Shown piece by piece: positions 23,735-31,488 of a stretch of 35,182 nucleotides of DNA (positions are counted from its first letter, which is position 1; the number at the start of each line of letters is the position of its first letter). The position numbers were made by a program, and so were the translations under genes. Where the stretch lies: contig JABDFW010000029.1 in NCBI GenBank assembly GCA_013286305.1, forward strand, positions 1,237 through 36,418, read 5' to 3'. Source of the stretch: Bacteroidota bacterium (GTDB taxonomy: Bacteria; Bacteroidota; Bacteroidia; Chitinophagales; Chitinophagaceae). Below the pieces are notes generated by a model. The model was given only the letters and a program-made list of their open reading frames with translations, did no database searches and was not told the DNA's origin.

Positions 23735-24730
23735 ATGGAACAGCAAACAATGGCGCCTGCAATGCCGGCAACAATGGCGACAACCATGATACCCAACAAC
23801 GCTCATAAAGAAATTCCCGGCAACCCCTCTACCGCCACAAGCAGCGCTGTTAAATTAAGCGACCGCAGTAACGGCGTACCATTAAAAGTATTAACTGAAG
23901 AAGACTGGAGGTTTTGGATATACAATGGCTATGTTATTATTAAGAATGCTGTACCAAGAGAGCAGGCACTAAGAACTGCCGAATTTATATGGGAGTTTGA
24001 GGAGAAAGATCCTAATGACCCCGAAACTTGGTACACCCCGCCACGGGTAGAAATGCAGATGAAGGAATTAACTAATACGGGTATGGTGGAGGTATATAAC
24101 AACCAGCACTTGTGGAATAACAGGCAGATACCCAAAGTGCATGCAGCTTTTGCAGACATTTGGGGAACAGAAAAACTATGGTGTACTATTGACAGGGCCA
24201 ATTTGAATTTCCCTTTACGCCCCGGCTTTGAATATAAAGCCTTTATACACTGGGATTATGATCCCGAAACAAAACCACAAAATGTGCAGGGGGTTTTAGC
24301 CCTGGCTGATCAAATGGATGAAGAAATGGGAGGCTTTCAATGCATACCGGAGTTGTTCAGGACGTACGATACATGGAAGCTTACCCAACCTGCAGACCGC
24401 AACCATTTTAAACCCGACACCACCGGCTTTGAACCGACAAAAATAAAAATGGAAGCAGGCGACCTGCTGATCTTTAACAGTTCGCAGCCACACGGCATCC
24501 GTGCTAACAGGAGTAAGGATAAAGTGCGTATTGCGCAATACATATCCATGATGCCTGCAGAAGAAGACAATGAACCGCTGCGCCAGTGGAGGATAACATC
24601 GTGGAAAAACAGGATAGCACCGGAAGGGTATGCTTTTCCCGGTGACCCGCGCAAATGGGAACAAACAAAATATGGCACTGCAGAATTATCACCATTGGGC
24701 AGAAAACTGTTAGGTCTGGACAAGTGGTAA
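23735..24730 (+). CDS. Phytanoyl-CoA dioxygenase (PhyH)-family Fe(II)/2-oxoglutarate oxygenase
   Basis: 331 residues. The start is unusual: Met- and Ala-rich with little structure (MEQQTMAPAMPATMATTM), then the enzyme from about residue 50 (EEDWRFWIYNGYVIIKNAVP). The metal triad is visible: H172-x-D174 (IHWDYDPE) and H253 (SSQPHGIRANRS), with R265 a candidate for binding 2-oxoglutarate. Members hydroxylate lipids, small acids or natural products; the substrate is unknown. The N-terminal low-complexity piece could be an artefact of choosing the first ATG; internal ATGs at residues 6, 10, 14 and 18 are alternatives. A hairpin at 24753-24781 follows the gene. Confidence 0.85.
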   Translation: MEQQTMAPAMPATMATTMIPNNAHKEIPGNPSTATSSAVKLSDRSNGVPLKVLTEEDWRFWIYNGYVIIKNAVPREQALRTAEFIWEFEEKDPNDPETWYTPPRVEMQMKELTNTGMVEVYNNQHLWNNRQIPKVHAAFADIWGTEKLWCTIDRANLNFPLRPGFEYKAFIHWDYDPETKPQNVQGVLALADQMDEEMGGFQCIPELFRTYDTWKLTQPADRNHFKPDTTGFEPTKIKMEAGDLLIFNSSQPHGIRANRSKDKVRIAQYISMMPAEEDNEPLRQWRITSWKNRIAPEGYAFPGDPRKWEQTKYGTAELSPLGRKLLGLDKW

Positions 24731-24752
24731 ATATCCCCTGCACTTTTCTTTG

Positions 24753-24781
24753 AAGGGCAATGGCTTACTGCTGTTGCCTTT
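24753..24781 (+). terminator. Hairpin downstream of PhyH gene
   Basis: AAGGGCAA and TTGCCTTT form an 8-bp stem (one G-U pair) with a 13-base loop. It is 23 bp after the dioxygenase stop and lies on an otherwise A/T-rich stretch. Likely terminator; no long T-run follows. Confidence 0.45.
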
Positions 24782-24827
24782 CACCTCATTTGATAAATTG
24801 GAATTCGTGATAAGAAGTGTCATGACC

Positions 24828-24943
24828 AATCCTGAAAGGATTGAATGTTTATAGAAATTGAGTAACGGGCACATTCGACCTCGAAGGGGTCGTATAAACA
24901 CGCTGCTTTTCTTTCTATAAACATTTGAACCCTTTGGGTTCAA
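24828..24943. repeat. Multi-hairpin palindromic element, type C
   Basis: Three hairpins inside one inverted repeat. Outer arms ATGTTTATAGAAA (24845-24857) and TTTCTATAAACAT (24912-24924) pair perfectly. Outside them are two small hairpins, AATCCT-GAA-AGGATT (24828-24842) and TTGAACCC-TTT-GGGTTCAA (24925-24943). In the centre is a CGACC/GGTCG hairpin (24876-24892). Similar multi-hairpin elements with GAA or TTT loops are, from memory, widely repeated in Bacteroidota and may be REP-like elements moved by RAYT enzymes. Confidence 0.7.
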
Positions 24944-25230
24944 AGAAATCATTATTCTATTGCCATATAGTTTATTCATTTTTGCTTATCCTGACCGCGT
25001 TAAATAATATTGTATGTGTTCAAGAAATACAAGCTCCGGAGGCGTGGGATGTAAAAAATGCCCTTCATGCGGGTTATATAATATGCTTGGCAATATCGGT
25101 AGCCGGGTAGTGGTAATGAATATGCCTCCTGTTTCCGTATCCCCCGCAGCGTAGGTAAATTATAATAATAATGTAGTAATAAAAACGCGAACTGCTCCGC
25201 GATCAAGAGAGCATAAATAAAATAGGTCAC

Positions 25231-25279
25231 CTTTAACTTTTCACTCTTCACTTTTAACTTTCAACTCACCCCTCACTTA
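25231..25279. repeat. 7-bp-phased repeat next to the acyltransferase stop
   Basis: Units ending mostly in AC (ctttaac, ttttcac, tcttcac, tttcaac and relatives) repeat every 7 bp in the 42 bases before the stop of the acyltransferase at 25273 and run into it. Same period as the other intergenic arrays but a different anchor. Confidence 0.55.
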
Positions 25280-26043
25280 TCCAGTATCGTCATAACATGG
25301 TGCTTTCCTTTCAGCATAAACTTTTTGCTTTGTTCTATGGCATCCATCACCTGCTCTAATATCTCATCTATTGGTTTGGCGTAATCAATCACAAGAGGTT
25401 CTTTAAAACGGATAGATAAAAGCGAGCCTTTCTTCTTAAAGGTGAGCCCGCGTTTGGTGAACGCCCGCCAAAAACCATTTATCACTACAGGTATTACAAT
25501 GGGCTGGTTATTTTTAATAATGTAAGCAGTGCCTTTTCTGCCGGGCGCAAAAGGCTTGGTAGTGCCCTGCGGGAAAGTAATGATCCAGCTATCACTCAGC
25601 GCTTTTGATATTTTTCTTGTATCAGACGGGTCTAATCCTCTCCTCACTTCTTTGCCGTCAGCACGCCAGGTGCGCTTTACAGTTAATGCGCCGGCTGCTT
25701 TAAAAATACGGCTTATAAAACTACCGTTCATCGTTTCTTCCGCCGCAACAAAATAAAGGTTGGTAAAAGGGTTTAACAGGTAAAAAGGAATACCCAATTT
25801 ATTTCGCTTCCGCCATTTTACAGCGCAAAAAATATGGATGAAAGTTATTACATCTGCAAAGTACGTTTGATGGTTGCTTACAAAAAGCACATTCTTTTTG
25901 GGCAGGTTCTCCAGGTGCTCCGTGCCTTCTATTTTCAGCTTGTTTATCAATACAAGCCCCGGGTACGTAAATGCGCCAACAATGGCATATATGATCGCCC
26001 TAAAAACCCGTATGTGTTTTAACCGTTCAGAAAATGCACTCAT
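25273..26043 (-). CDS. PlsC-type 1-acyl-glycerol-phosphate acyltransferase family protein
   Basis: 256 residues. An N-terminal amphipathic or membrane helix at about 12-33 is followed by the acyltransferase domain. Motif I is shifted: VSNHQTYFADVITF has five residues between H58 and D64, where the family has four. Motif III reads FPQGTTKPFAPGRKG (157-171), with QGTT in place of EGTR, then AYIIKNNQPIVIPVVINGF. Members transfer acyl groups from acyl-ACP/CoA to lysophosphatidate or related lipids at the inner membrane. The altered motifs suggest either a subfamily with another acceptor or a reshaped active site. No partner gene is adjacent; the upstream region to 26266 is filled by 7-bp repeats and the promoter of the divergent HAD gene. 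Confidence 0.82.
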   Translation of the reverse strand: MSAFSERLKHIRVFRAIIYAIVGAFTYPGLVLINKLKIEGTEHLENLPKKNVLFVSNHQTYFADVITFIHIFCAVKWRKRNKLGIPFYLLNPFTNLYFVAAEETMNGSFISRIFKAAGALTVKRTWRADGKEVRRGLDPSDTRKISKALSDSWIITFPQGTTKPFAPGRKGTAYIIKNNQPIVIPVVINGFWRAFTKRGLTFKKKGSLLSIRFKEPLVIDYAKPIDEILEQVMDAIEQSKKFMLKGKHHVMTILDK

Positions 26044-26094
26044 GTGTTAGATTGTTTGGCAAACAACGGATGCAAAATAAGCTTTTATAGTGAA

Positions 26095-26143
26095 TTGCAG
26101 ATTGGCGATTGCAGATTTTAGATTGGGCATAGTAGATTAGTTA
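26095..26143. repeat. 7-bp-phased repeat array, first block
   Basis: Seven units in strict 7-bp steps; four of them match ttnnaga or ttgnnga (ttgcaga occurs twice exactly). It lies in the divergent region between the acyltransferase and the HAD gene. Confidence 0.6.
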
Positions 26144-26181
26144 GAGTGGCTTTTTACTTTATACCCCGTACTTCATACTTA

Positions 26182-26230
26182 CATCTGCAATTCTCTGTCT
26201 GTCATCTCTCAACTATCATCTGTCATCTTT
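26182..26230. repeat. 7-bp-phased repeat array, second block
   Basis: Seven units in strict 7-bp steps with catct as the common core (catctgc, catctct, catctgt, catcttt). The complementary strand reads agatg, so it may be an inverted relative of the first block. It ends 12 bp before the -7 box of the HAD gene. Confidence 0.6.
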
Positions 26231-26241
26231 CCTTACTCCCT

Positions 26242-26249
26242 TATCTTTG
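26242..26249 (+). promoter_or_regulatory. -7 box TATCTTTG for the HAD/PAP2 genes
   Basis: TATCTTTG matches TAnnTTTG exactly, 17 bp before ATG 26267, giving a leader of about 10 bases. No TTTG at the -33 spacing; the catcttt repeats occupy that place. Confidence 0.5.
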
Positions 26250-26266
26250 CCGCTTTAATAAAAGCG

Positions 26267-26923
26267 ATGCAGTTAAATACAGTTATTTTTGATATGGATG
26301 GCTTGCTTATTAACAGCGAACCATTATGGCACGAGGCAGGCAACGAAGTATTAAAACAATATGGCATAACCCTAACCGACGAGCAATACCAAACCACCAC
26401 AGGGTTACGCACAAAAGAATTTGTGGAATGGTGTTTTTTTACTTTTAATATTGGTGTACAGGAACTGATGCAAACTGAACAAAAGATCATTGAGGTGGTG
26501 ATGGATAAAATTGCAAATAACCCGGGCCTTATGCCGGGTGTGCAAACCCTGTTTGATATGTTTTATGATAAAAAATTTAAGATCGGTATAGCATCATCTT
26601 CACCGGTTGAATTGATAGAACTGGTGATGGATATTTGCGGGCTAAGAAAGTATGTTACCCAATATACCTCGGCGCAGCATTTAAAATATGCCAAGCCACA
26701 CCCCGAAGTATATTTGGTGTGCGCTGAAATGCTTCAATCCTCACCGCTGGAATGTGTATGTTTTGAAGATTCATTTTATGGTATGATAGCGGTAAAGGCC
26801 GCTCGCATGAAATGCGTGGTGGTGCCTGAAAAAAGCCAGCAGCAACAGGAACGATGGGGCGCAGCAGACCTTAGATTAGCTTCACTGGAACACTTTGAGG
26901 AATCGCACTTAAATATCATCTAA
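26267..26923 (+). CDS. HAD-superfamily phosphatase, hexitol-/2-deoxyglucose-6-phosphatase-like (subfamily IA)
   Basis: 218 residues. HAD motif I IFDMDGLLINSEPLW (D9 nucleophile, D11 acid/base) with the cap domain after it, motif II IASSSP (108-113), lysine K143 in KYAKPHPEVY and motif IV FEDSFYG (E167/D168). Length and sequence fit the YniC/HxpB group, which dephosphorylates sugar or hexitol phosphates such as 2-deoxyglucose 6-phosphate; beta-phosphoglucomutase is a less likely alternative. The stop codon TAA overlaps the ATG of the PAP2 gene by one base, so the two are translated as a coupled pair. Substrate is not determined by sequence. Confidence 0.9.
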   Translation: MQLNTVIFDMDGLLINSEPLWHEAGNEVLKQYGITLTDEQYQTTTGLRTKEFVEWCFFTFNIGVQELMQTEQKIIEVVMDKIANNPGLMPGVQTLFDMFYDKKFKIGIASSSPVELIELVMDICGLRKYVTQYTSAQHLKYAKPHPEVYLVCAEMLQSSPLECVCFEDSFYGMIAVKAARMKCVVVPEKSQQQQERWGAADLRLASLEHFEESHLNII

Positions 26924-27552
26924 TGTATCAGCTTAATATAAAACAGTTTAACTACGGGGCGATTATTTCCTTATGCATCGCCCTTGTTCTGCTTGTTTTA
27001 TCTTATACTATTGGCAAGAATGAATTTTTTCTTTTGCTGAATGGAAACTTAGGTATTGCAGCTGATTATTTTTTTGGCGTTTATACCAATGCCGGCGACG
27101 GTACTATGTGGATAGCCGTACTGCTGATAACTTTGTTTGCTTTGAAAAAAAAGAACGCATGGCCGTTGGTTGTTAGCGCATTTGTAATTTCTACATTGCT
27201 CACACACCTGTTTAAAGATATTCTTGTGCCCGGCACACCCAGGCCATGGACAGCTATCGCAGGCCATTCGCTTATTCATCATGTAGCTTTTGTAGAGCCG
27301 CTGCACCAGGGTAGTTTCCCTTCCGGCCATACCGCAACGGCTTTCTCCATTTATCTCGTATTTTGCCTGTTGCTAAAAAACAAATGGTGGTTGTGGCTTG
27401 GCCTTATTTATGCTGTGCTTGTAGGCTATTCAAGAATATATGTTGCCCAACATTTTCCTTTTGATGTTGCGGCGGGAATTATAGCGGGTGTGATTTCTGT
27501 TGCTGTTTCTTTGCCTGTGCAAATGGCAGTGGAGAGGAGGAGGAGGAAGTAG
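26923..27552 (+). CDS. PAP2-family membrane phosphatase
   Basis: 209 residues with about six membrane helices. The three PAP2 motifs are present: K98-x8-R107-P108 (KDILVPGTPRP), P133-S-G-H136 (PSGH) and S170-R-x5-H177-x3-D181 (SRIYVAQHFPFD). The first motif has eight residues between lysine and RP; the family standard is six. Members dephosphorylate phosphatidate, undecaprenyl diphosphate or other lipid phosphates at the membrane. A lipid-carrier recycling role would fit the cell-wall enzymes nearby, but this is an inference. Coupled to the HAD gene by a one-base overlap; a hairpin follows at 27585-27612. Confidence 0.9.
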   Translation: MYQLNIKQFNYGAIISLCIALVLLVLSYTIGKNEFFLLLNGNLGIAADYFFGVYTNAGDGTMWIAVLLITLFALKKKNAWPLVVSAFVISTLLTHLFKDILVPGTPRPWTAIAGHSLIHHVAFVEPLHQGSFPSGHTATAFSIYLVFCLLLKNKWWLWLGLIYAVLVGYSRIYVAQHFPFDVAAGIIAGVISVAVSLPVQMAVERRRRK

Positions 27553-27584
27553 TCTATGTTCATCAAACCATCTTACTTTTCAGC

Positions 27585-27612
27585 GTTATTGCCGGCTTGC
27601 GCCAGCAATAAC
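27585..27612. terminator. Bidirectional hairpin between convergent genes
   Basis: GTTATTGC and GCAATAAC form an 8-bp stem, extended by GGC/GCC after a one-base mismatch, with loop TTGC. It sits between the stops of the PAP2 gene and the GH5 gene, so it can end both transcripts. Confidence 0.55.
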
Positions 27613-27636
27613 TGCATGAAAATGATCGCCCCTCAA

Positions 27637-28848
27637 TCAATGAACATTATTAAGTGCAGGGTTTTTTAACCCATATACTACTGTGGCGCTTAACATATTG
27701 TTTGGCCAAGAACCAGCATTTGTAGATGTGTTTTTGGTTAACCCGGTATTTTGATTGTATATATTTCGTACAATAAGGCCGTCCTGGTACCATGTCCACG
27801 CAAAAAACCCAATTTTATATTTCATTGCCTGTGGTAATATAGCATTGTAGTTTACGGCGTATTTGTTTGGTGAGCTTAAACCAGGGCAGGCAAAGCTTAC
27901 CGGCGGTGTAGATTCATGGTCTTGCCCGTTAGAGCCCTGTACGGCCCAATCGGATACCTCGCCCAAAATAAACGGCAGGTTGCTGGTGTACAACGCTTTT
28001 ATCTTAGTAACATAATCAGCAGGGCAATTAACTATTGCCCCGTTTTCCTGCGACCAGTAAGTATGCACGCTTAATATAATATTCAGTTTAACATCTTTAT
28101 TAATAACCGCTTGCCCGTTTGCAATTAAAAAATCTGAATTGGCGCCTCCATCAGGAGCATCTATCATTATAGGCATTGTAAGCCCTGCCGTACGCAGCTT
28201 TTGTATAAGGGCTCCGTACGTATTTACAAATGTCGCTCCTGTGAGGCCTGCCCATGTTGCGCCCCATTCGTTTGCAAGATTAAGTATGATATGATTTTTA
28301 TGCTTTCTTATGATTCTCAGCACTGCCGTATCCGTCCAAAATTTTACCACGTATTTATTAAACCCTGTTACTGAATTATCACCCAGCGCGGTAAGATCGT
28401 GCAGGTCAACAATGGGCAATATTTTCTTTGATGCATAAATGCTTATGGCTGAATCAAGGTTTGCATAAGTGCTGTAATAAGGCGGGTTGCCAATTGCAGA
28501 AAGTACCTGCTTTGAGTACCACGGTATTCTTACTGCGTTAACATAGGTGTTGTTCTTTATGGCGCTTGCGACATTATCCAGGTCGTTTACATAACCGGAA
28601 TGATACACCGGAACATTTACACCATGCAAAATAACGGTATCGCCGTTGGGGTATCGTAAAAACCTGCCCGACACCTGTAAGATAGAATCTATTACCGCCG
28701 TACTTTCATCAATTGATGCCGCCGGTGCAGCCTGTTGTTTAACATCATTAAAAGTTTTTTTACAACCCCATACTAAAAGAAAGGCGGTGATTGTAAAAAG
28801 AACCACGAAAGAAATTTTAGTACCTGTTTTTTTAATTGACATTTTCAT
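27637..28848 (-). CDS. GH5-type glycoside hydrolase (cellulase/mannanase-like) lipoprotein
   Basis: 403 residues; ATGs at 28848 and 28842 are both possible. A hydrophobic leader ends VWGC29, a lipobox. From about residue 60 a GH5 TIM barrel can be followed: FLRYPNGDTVILHGVNVP (63-80), AVRIPW (105-110), LPIVDLHD (144-151), LNLANEWG with N193 and acid/base E194, HTYW (262-265), ILGEVSDWA with nucleophile E297, and FFAWTWY near the end. GH5 enzymes cut beta-1,4-glucans, mannans or related sugars; this subfamily cannot be resolved. As a lipoprotein it probably acts on the outer surface, feeding a polysaccharide-use pathway. No SusC/SusD pair is in the window. Confidence 0.85.
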   Translation of the reverse strand: MKMSIKKTGTKISFVVLFTITAFLLVWGCKKTFNDVKQQAAPAASIDESTAVIDSILQVSGRFLRYPNGDTVILHGVNVPVYHSGYVNDLDNVASAIKNNTYVNAVRIPWYSKQVLSAIGNPPYYSTYANLDSAISIYASKKILPIVDLHDLTALGDNSVTGFNKYVVKFWTDTAVLRIIRKHKNHIILNLANEWGATWAGLTGATFVNTYGALIQKLRTAGLTMPIMIDAPDGGANSDFLIANGQAVINKDVKLNIILSVHTYWSQENGAIVNCPADYVTKIKALYTSNLPFILGEVSDWAVQGSNGQDHESTPPVSFACPGLSSPNKYAVNYNAILPQAMKYKIGFFAWTWYQDGLIVRNIYNQNTGLTKNTSTNAGSWPNNMLSATVVYGLKNPALNNVH

Positions 28849-28927
28849 AAAATTATATTTTTTATTTTTTTGTTTAAGATCATTTATTTTTTAATAAAGA
28901 TTTCTTATCACCATAAATTGAGCTCAG

Positions 28928-29057
28928 TTGCCCCGCACCTTTAGGGCGGGGATAGATTAACAAAGAGAACCTTCCGGGCTTTAGCCCCATTTTAGTGTTG
29001 GGCTAAAGCCCGAACTAAATGGGAACCTCTTTATCCCCGTCCTGAAGGACGGGGCAA
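28928..29057. repeat. Nested palindromic element, type B, copy 1
   Basis: Outer segments TTGCCCCGC... (28928-28953) and ...CGGGGCAA (29033-29057) are complementary with internal mini-hairpins. The inner arm CGGGCTTTAGCCC (28975-28987) pairs perfectly with GGGCTAAAGCCCG (29000-29012). The loop CATTTTAGTGTT is shared with copy 2. 130 bp in total. Confidence 0.8.
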
Positions 29058-29093
29058 TTCAACATTTCCGCACTAAGAACACAACATGTTATG

Positions 29094-29230
29094 AATTGCC
29101 CCGCGCCTTAAGGGCGGGGACACTTATAATACATGCTCCTTACGGGCTTTAGCCCCCATTTTAGTGTTGGGCTAAAGCCCATAACTGAGTGGTGCCATTG
29201 TAATCCCCGCCCTGAAGGTGCGGGGCAATT
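29094..29230. repeat. Nested palindromic element, type B, copy 2
   Basis: Second copy, 36 bp after the first, in the same orientation. Outer AATTGCCCCGC (29094) and GCGGGGCAATT (29220-29230); inner GGGCTTTAGCCC (29144-29155) and GGGCTAAAGCCC (29169-29180). The inner arms and loop are nearly unchanged between copies, while the linking bases differ. Confidence 0.8.
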
Positions 29231-29257
29231 CAATATCTCCACACAAAGAACTGCACA

Positions 29258-31411
29258 TTACCTGTTAATTGCTACCGTTGCTTTATCTGAAATCAACCCT
29301 TCATTATTTCCTGCATATACACATTTAATGCTATAACTATAAGTATTTCCCGGGCGTATATTTTTATCAATATAAGCATTTTGTGTAGCAACCACATTTT
29401 GATACATTACCATTGCAGCCCCGTTAACCGACCTGTATATGATAATATTTGATGCGTTGTTTGATGATGACAAAACCCATTCAATTTTTGCTGAGGCACT
29501 ATCCGGCTGTAGTTTGGCGCTTATGCTTTCTACACCTTTTGTTGAAGCAATAAAATAGGTTCGCGCATTTATGGGGAAAGATGAATCGCTTTTTAACCCC
29601 GAACTATCTTCAGTAATGATCCTGTAGCTGTACATTTTTTGTTTCTCCAGGTTTACATCCGTGTAGGCTGTTTGCTTATTGTTAAATACCGCAAGCTGCG
29701 CCCATTGCCCCGTACCCTGTTTTCGCAACAGGTACTGTTTGCTTGCATCCTCGCTGCTGCTTGCGTTCCAGGATAATTGTATGGATGTATCTGTGGTAGC
29801 ATAGTTTGTAAAAACGGCAGACACGGGGCGCACCACATCCGGTTTTAATAATTTGCATGCAAGCGAGTAATCACTGTTGTTTAAATTATTATCCACTGCA
29901 ATTACTTTATAAAAAATTTCCCTTGTTAATGTTTTCAATACAACAGTATCCCTGAAAACGGTGTCCTGTATCAACTCTTTTGATACCGGCGTAAATACGT
30001 GGTCAACGCTGTTGGCTTTATAAATGCGATAGCCCTTAATATCTTCTTCTGTTGCTAAATTCCATTTAAGGGTTACCACACCGTTTGTATCAATGCCACC
30101 GCCTAATCCAACCGGCGCAGCGGGTGGAATAGTATCGTAGGTAAACACATAATCCGGCAATGAGGTGCTGCGGTTGCCGGCAGTATCAACCACCGTTACA
30201 TTGTAGTAGTAGCTCTGCCCGGGCCTTGCGGTACTGTCAATATACTGCCTTGCGGTCACGGGCAAAATGGTTTTATTCAATGTCACGTAATTACTGTCCA
30301 TCTTCCTGCTTCGCGCAACATAATAACCTTTTATGTCTGTAACATTACTATTCTCGGCCCATGTTAATTTATACGTTGAGGCATTGATCTTTACGCTCCT
30401 GTTTAAATTGGGCGGTGGCGGTGCATTGTCGTCTTTTGGCATAATGCTAACAGGCAATGAGTAAGGCGATGTTTGCGCAAAAAGGTTTACACCTCTTATC
30501 CTGTAAATATATTTTTTGTATAAAGCTGGCACTGTGTCGGCAAATGCTATCACTGTATTTTTCAGTTGTTCGGGTGAGCCGTTAATGTTAGTAAAAGGGT
30601 CTGCATTTAGTTGTACAAACGTTTTGCCATCATCACTGCTGCGCTCAATATAAAATGCCGTAAAATTATTTTCTACTTCGTTCTTAGGCCAGTCTAAAAA
30701 AACTTCCTTATTGTGAGAGGCTGCCTTTACAAATACAACCCGCTTTTCAGGAATTACATTCTTTGGGGAAACAATAAACAATGCTGTATCCATTTTTAAT
30801 AAGCCAGGGCGGGGTATTGCATATAAGCGATAAATATATTTTTTAGTCTTTACTACGTTTTTGTCAACATACCTAAGGCCAAGCGCCATAGCAGCTTTTG
30901 CATTTACATCGGCTGCAAACAAAGCAAAACTGTAACGCATGGCATCTTCCTGGTGCTGTTTTAGCAATGATTGAAATTCGTTTAGCTCGGGGGTGTTGCC
31001 CTGGTTTGCCGGTTTGAACGATGCGCCATACACGGCCTGGCCTGCTACTGCGGTAAACTTATCGCTTTTGTTTGTCTTTGATACCCTTTGCAAAAACTCA
31101 TCCTTGCTCCACGGTGTTATCGGTGTTGCGGTTAATTTTTCAAACCTCACCTCAACTTTATTATCGGCGCTTAATGTGGTGCGCTCAAGCACATAGCCGT
31201 ATAGGTTGGCTAACTTCCAATCTACAGGGTCTCTAGGCGCCCAGCGTAAAATAACTGAGTCACCCATCGCAGTACCGGTAAGCAACAATTTTCTTGCGGG
31301 CATAGCTGGAGCTTTTGCTTTGCCCCTATTATTCCTGCCCTGCGCTGTTGCATGAAAGGAAAAAAATGTGGCTGCTAAAACAAGCCCGCTTATGATGAAT
31401 ATTTTTTTCAT
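29258..31411 (-). CDS. Secreted protein with six fibronectin type III-like modules
   Basis: 717 residues from ATG 31411. The longer frame to 31492 starts at a TTG and adds 27 residues before the signal peptide, so it is rejected. Signal peptide MKKIFIISGLVLAATFFSFH. Six FN3-like modules can be seen, each with a 'W' strand and a 'GYxxxR' or similar turn: VILRWAPRDPVDWK...YGYVLERT, VFLDWPKNE...AFYIERS, YKLTWAENS...GYYVARS, VTLKWNLATEEDIKGYRIYK, IQLSWNASSSED and IEWVLSSSNN. Probably exported and cell-associated, binding sugars or protein partners; no catalytic domain. It lies 77 bp after the very large protein's stop and is likely in one operon with it. Confidence 0.85.
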   Translation of the reverse strand: MKKIFIISGLVLAATFFSFHATAQGRNNRGKAKAPAMPARKLLLTGTAMGDSVILRWAPRDPVDWKLANLYGYVLERTTLSADNKVEVRFEKLTATPITPWSKDEFLQRVSKTNKSDKFTAVAGQAVYGASFKPANQGNTPELNEFQSLLKQHQEDAMRYSFALFAADVNAKAAMALGLRYVDKNVVKTKKYIYRLYAIPRPGLLKMDTALFIVSPKNVIPEKRVVFVKAASHNKEVFLDWPKNEVENNFTAFYIERSSDDGKTFVQLNADPFTNINGSPEQLKNTVIAFADTVPALYKKYIYRIRGVNLFAQTSPYSLPVSIMPKDDNAPPPPNLNRSVKINASTYKLTWAENSNVTDIKGYYVARSRKMDSNYVTLNKTILPVTARQYIDSTARPGQSYYYNVTVVDTAGNRSTSLPDYVFTYDTIPPAAPVGLGGGIDTNGVVTLKWNLATEEDIKGYRIYKANSVDHVFTPVSKELIQDTVFRDTVVLKTLTREIFYKVIAVDNNLNNSDYSLACKLLKPDVVRPVSAVFTNYATTDTSIQLSWNASSSEDASKQYLLRKQGTGQWAQLAVFNNKQTAYTDVNLEKQKMYSYRIITEDSSGLKSDSSFPINARTYFIASTKGVESISAKLQPDSASAKIEWVLSSSNNASNIIIYRSVNGAAMVMYQNVVATQNAYIDKNIRPGNTYSYSIKCVYAGNNEGLISDKATVAINR

Positions 31412-31488
31412 AAAAATTATTCTACTTATAAATCCTTTATTTATTTCCTGGTGCCAAACCTTCTTTCGCCATACAGTCAACCTCTTTA

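Larger units (their letters stand above)
24731..25272. other. 542-bp intergenic region with palindromes and no gene
   Basis: Convergent space between the PhyH gene and the acyltransferase. It holds the hairpin at 24753-24781, the palindromic element at 24828-24943 and the 7-bp array reaching the acyltransferase stop (25231-25279). Between 24950 and 25230 I see no convincing gene, tRNA or pseudogene. Confidence 0.6.
28849..29257. other. 409-bp intergenic region with two tandem palindromic elements
   Basis: Between the GH5 start and the FN3-protein stop. An A/T-rich leader (28849-28925) comes first, then the elements at 28928-29057 and 29094-29230. No gene is visible. A short GAAATC/TTTA-like stretch before the GH5 ATG could hold its promoter but is too weak to call. 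Confidence 0.55.

Noticed and set aside
24950..25230. Possible gene remnant or tRNA in the long intergenic region
   Set aside because: No coherent reading frame, no cloverleaf and no recognisable protein pieces found by reading.
28928..29230. CRISPR array
   Set aside because: Only two copies, each strongly palindromic and 130 bp long; no short regular repeats with unique spacers and no cas genes.
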